A DNA stretch of 8,308 nucleotides. It comes from Desulfuromonadaceae bacterium. GTDB lineage: Bacteria; Desulfobacterota; Desulfuromonadia; Desulfuromonadales; SZUA-540. The translations under genes were made by a program, and so were the position numbers. Below, in pieces: positions 5,890-8,308 of the stretch (its first letter is position 1; every line of letters begins with the position of its first letter). The stretch is from the NCBI GenBank assembly GCA_003250235.1, contig QKGY01000173.1, forward strand, positions 1 through 8,308, read 5' to 3'. The notes under the pieces are model-generated. The model did no database searches and was not told the origin of the DNA. It saw nothing but the letters and a program-made list of their open reading frames with translations.

Positions 5890-7095
5890 CTACCGGCCTG
5901 TTTTGACTCTCCCCCCGTCATGGACCTTGTCGCTGGGATGGATGATGACAGGCTGGGATTCCGCAAGCCCGTCGAGAACTTCCGTTTCGACCCCGTTGGT
6001 ATGGCCGATGTGCAGCCGGTGCAGACGGGCCCTGCCGTCTTGCACGGCAAAGACGGCCCACTGCCCTTCATGGCGGAAAAGAGCCCCGGACGGGATTTTC
6101 AGGATATTTTCGCCGGTCCAGACGATGATGCGCGCTTCGACGCGGTACCCGTCCCCCAGGTTGGGCCGTTTTTCCACCGGATCGCTCAGGTCGACGATGA
6201 CATCGACCCGCTGCTCCTCAACCCCCAGCGCCGACACCTTGGTGTAGGCCGCCGGTTCCACACGGCGCACTCGCCCCTCCAGGGCCTCGCCCCCGCCCCA
6301 TTGCTCCATCAGCACGCGATTGCCCGGACGAACACGCACGGCATCGCTGGAAAGAACGTCGACGACAACTTCCAGGGACTGGGGGTTTCCCACTTCCACC
6401 AGCGGGGTCCCGGCAGTGACAACGGTGGCGCTTTCCTGCAGGACCCGCAGAACCTGGCCGTCTACCGGGGCTTCAAGGGGAAAGAGGTCCTTCGCGGCCG
6501 ATGTGCCGCCCTGACGAATACGCAGCAGCGCCGCTTTGGCCTGCGCCAGCTCGGAGCGGGCCACCTGCACGGCAAAGCGTGCCGACCGGAGATCGTCGGC
6601 CGCCATACGGCGGGCGAACAGCGCATCGTCGTATTCCTGTTGCGAGACCATCTGCTGGGCGAACAGTTCTTTGAGGCGCTCCAGGTTAGCCTGCGCCTGT
6701 GCGTCCGCCTGCCCTGCCCGCTCGAACTGGGCTTGTGTGCGGCTCAGGGAGGCGTCGGCCGCCCTGACCTGCGCTTCGCTCTGGGCCAGGGCGCGGCGGT
6801 CGAGCATCTCGGGGATGGCCGGTTCGATGCTGGCCAGCAGAGTCTGTCCGGCGCTGACCGGGTCGCCGGGGTCGAGGGTGATGCGCAGCAGACGACCTCC
6901 CAGCGGCGCGGAAACCACATAACGCTCCTTCACACGGGTTTTGCCCTCCTCGTCGACGCTCACCTGCAGGGGGCCGCGAACGGCCTCGGCCGTTTGCACG
7001 GGCGCCGGTTTGGGCAGCAGGGCGTAGGCCAGCAGCGCGATCAGGATGACAACGATGAGGGCAAGCCAGAGTCGTCGGCGGGTTGTTGGGGTCAT
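5890..7095 (-). CDS. HlyD/RND-family efflux periplasmic adaptor subunit
   Basis: Membrane-fusion protein of 401 aa, linking the inner-membrane ABC permease to an outer-membrane TolC-like channel. A short basic N-terminus (TRRR) precedes one membrane segment at ~9-27, and the rest is periplasmic. A first half-lipoyl/barrel-sandwich strand follows (~58-92, with APLGGRLLRI). Next is a long alpha-helical hairpin rich in Ala, Gln and Arg (~98-195), then the second lipoyl half (~208-236, APVDGQVLRV), a beta-barrel domain (~240-325) and a membrane-proximal domain (~330-398, with IPSGALFRHEG). The start is set by AGGGAG at 7107-7102, 6 nt before the ATG and overlapping the end of the permease gene, so the two are almost certainly co-translated. 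Length is normal for the family. Which molecule is exported cannot be read from the sequence; drug, lipid or peptide are all possible. Confidence 0.93.
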   Translation of the reverse strand: MTPTTRRRLWLALIVVILIALLAYALLPKPAPVQTAEAVRGPLQVSVDEEGKTRVKERYVVSAPLGGRLLRITLDPGDPVSAGQTLLASIEPAIPEMLDRRALAQSEAQVRAADASLSRTQAQFERAGQADAQAQANLERLKELFAQQMVSQQEYDDALFARRMAADDLRSARFAVQVARSELAQAKAALLRIRQGGTSAAKDLFPLEAPVDGQVLRVLQESATVVTAGTPLVEVGNPQSLEVVVDVLSSDAVRVRPGNRVLMEQWGGGEALEGRVRRVEPAAYTKVSALGVEEQRVDVIVDLSDPVEKRPNLGDGYRVEARIIVWTGENILKIPSGALFRHEGQWAVFAVQDGRARLHRLHIGHTNGVETEVLDGLAESQPVIIHPSDKVHDGGRVKTGR

Positions 7096-7098
7096 GTC

Positions 7099-8308
7099 TT
7101 ACTCCCTGGACTTGAGAACGGCAATCAGGTCGAGGCGGTCCAGCCGCCTGCGCACCACGAGTCCCGAAATGAGCGACGCCACCAGGATGACCAGGGCAGC
7201 GTACCCGTACGTGGACGGCTCCACAACCAGTGGGAAACGCTGGACTTCGGTCTGCAAGGCCCAGGTGGCCAAGGCGGCAAACCCGTAGCCGAGCACCAGC
7301 CCGAAGGGGATGGCCACCAGGGTCAGCAGGCCTGCCTCGCCGAGGAGCAGCCAGGCAATTTCTGTACGGGTAAAACCGATCACCCGCAAGGTGGCCAGCT
7401 CGCGGCTGCGTTCGGAGAGGGCGATGCGCATGCTATTGTACACCACTCCGAAGGCGATGATGCCTGCGAAAATAACATTGACCAGGCGCATGCGCAGCAG
7501 GTTTTCGGCCAGCGTTTCCTGAAAGCTCTGCAGCGCGCCGCGCTTGAGCGTCACCCCGGCCACCGCCGGAATGTTTTTGATCTGGCGGTAGAGGGCATCC
7601 TCGCTGTTTGGATCGACGCGAAGATAGGCGCCGGAAAGGGAGCTCTGCTCCCGCATCAGGCTCTGCAGGGCGCGCAGCTGCATGTACGCCGAGGTGCCGG
7701 AATAGTCCTCCACCAGTCCGGCCACCGGAATCGTCCGCACCGGTCGGTTCCCCTCCAGGACCTCCACCCGCACGTTCTGCCCGAGACCGACATGCAGCAC
7801 CTTGGCCAGTGTTGCCGAGAGGACCAGCCCTTTCTCCGGCAGCTGGATGGGGTCTCCCTCCCGGTCCAGAGGCCGAAACAGGCGAGGTTCCGGGAGTAGC
7901 CCGGTGATGCCCAGCAGGCGAGAGCGGTGGCCGAAATGCATGCGCACGGGAACCGAGCGTACCGGCTCCGCGTCCATGACGCCGGGGAGGTGGCGCAGTT
8001 CCTCCAGAGCTCGCCCTTCCACGGGTTCGACGAACGTGACGGTCATGTCCTGGCGCTGTACGCGGTAGAACTGGAAATCGATCAGGGCGTCGATGATGTC
8101 TTCGGAAAAGCTGCCCAAGATCATCACCGATACGGCCAGCGCGATCCCCAGGCAGGAGAAAAGTGCCTTGAAGGGGCGGCGTTCGATCTGACGCAGGATC
8201 ATGCGCGCCCCCTGGGTCAGCAGCCGCTGCATGCCGAAGCGTTCGAACACGGTGGGGTGAAAGGTGGCCGGAGGCTCCGGCCGCATGGCTTCGGCGGGAG
8301 GCAGAGCG
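7099..8308 (-). CDS. FtsX/MacB-type ABC transporter permease, C-terminal part (5' end outside window)
   Basis: Inner-membrane permease of an ABC export system, working with an ATPase and the HlyD adaptor encoded just downstream. The frame stays open to the window edge: the codons before the ATG at 8286 read ALPPAEA with no stop. That ATG is therefore probably internal, and roughly the first half of a ~780-residue two-FtsX-domain permease lies outside. Numbering from that Met: a membrane segment at ~41-59, a MacB-like periplasmic domain at ~62-265, and three membrane segments at ~269-286, ~315-340 and ~360-378. The cytoplasmic loop ALSERSRELATLRVIGFTR (289-307) is the FtsX-family signature that contacts the ATPase. 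The protein ends in VLKSRE and TAA. The stop lies 3 nt before the adaptor gene, whose RBS sits in the last permease codons. The family is clear; the substrate is unknown. Confidence 0.9.
   Translation of the reverse strand, partial: ALPPAEAMRPEPPATFHPTVFERFGMQRLLTQGARMILRQIERRPFKALFSCLGIALAVSVMILGSFSEDIIDALIDFQFYRVQRQDMTVTFVEPVEGRALEELRHLPGVMDAEPVRSVPVRMHFGHRSRLLGITGLLPEPRLFRPLDREGDPIQLPEKGLVLSATLAKVLHVGLGQNVRVEVLEGNRPVRTIPVAGLVEDYSGTSAYMQLRALQSLMREQSSLSGAYLRVDPNSEDALYRQIKNIPAVAGVTLKRGALQSFQETLAENLLRMRLVNVIFAGIIAFGVVYNSMRIALSERSRELATLRVIGFTRTEIAWLLLGEAGLLTLVAIPFGLVLGYGFAALATWALQTEVQRFPLVVEPSTYGYAALVILVASLISGLVVRRRLDRLDLIAVLKSRE

Noticed and set aside
5875..7899. Plus-strand open frame of 674 codons, antisense to the adaptor and permease genes
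   Set aside because: It crosses two clearly identified genes and their junction. Its composition (Gly, His, Gln, Asp and Arg rich, no domain pattern) is typical of the antisense of GC-rich coding DNA.

Overview
The window comes from a GC-rich, Gram-negative bacterial chromosome. Evidence for a Gram-negative host is the HlyD-type periplasmic adaptor, the diguanylate cyclase and PilZ proteins, and the QmcA/NfeD pair. The PAS-GGDEF protein carries a cysteine-containing PAS variant that I associate with Desulfuromonadia (Geobacter/Desulfuromonas/Pelobacter-like deltaproteobacteria). That placement is an inference and cannot be confirmed without a search. There are no RNA genes, transposons, integrases, CRISPR arrays or phage genes, and it reads as an ordinary chromosomal region.

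All nine genes lie on the minus strand, so transcription runs from high to low coordinates. In transcription order: (1) the C-terminal part of a large FtsX/MacB-type ABC permease, entering from beyond the right edge (to 7099); (2) a HlyD-family periplasmic adaptor (7095-5890), 3 nt after the permease; (3) a HerA/YjgR-type DUF853 ATPase (5792-4323), preceded by a good sigma70-like promoter; (4) a PAS-GGDEF diguanylate cyclase (4216-3311); (5) an NfeD membrane protein (3275-2817); (6) an SPFH/stomatin QmcA-like protein (2765-1911); (7) a single-domain PilZ protein (1837-1568); (8) an EamA/DMT-family transporter (1524-622); (9) a LysE-family exporter (628-17), overlapping gene 8 by 7 nt.

The genes form three functional blocks. 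Permease plus adaptor is the visible end of an ABC efflux operon whose ATPase is expected outside the window. The middle block joins a c-di-GMP synthase, a membrane microdomain pair (NfeD + SPFH) and a c-di-GMP-binding PilZ protein. The last block is a translationally coupled pair of small-molecule exporters. Gaps from the DUF853 gene onward are 106, 35, 51, 73 and 43 nt, then an overlap. No convincing Rho-independent terminator is visible, so read-through of genes 3-9 is possible. A second weak promoter may serve PilZ.

Nothing here is clearly a previously undescribed system. The observations most worth a second look are the cysteine-bearing PAS domain, the GGDEF-NfeD-SPFH-PilZ arrangement, and the inverted repeats between the DUF853 and GGDEF genes. 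No stretch over 300 nt lacks a gene.
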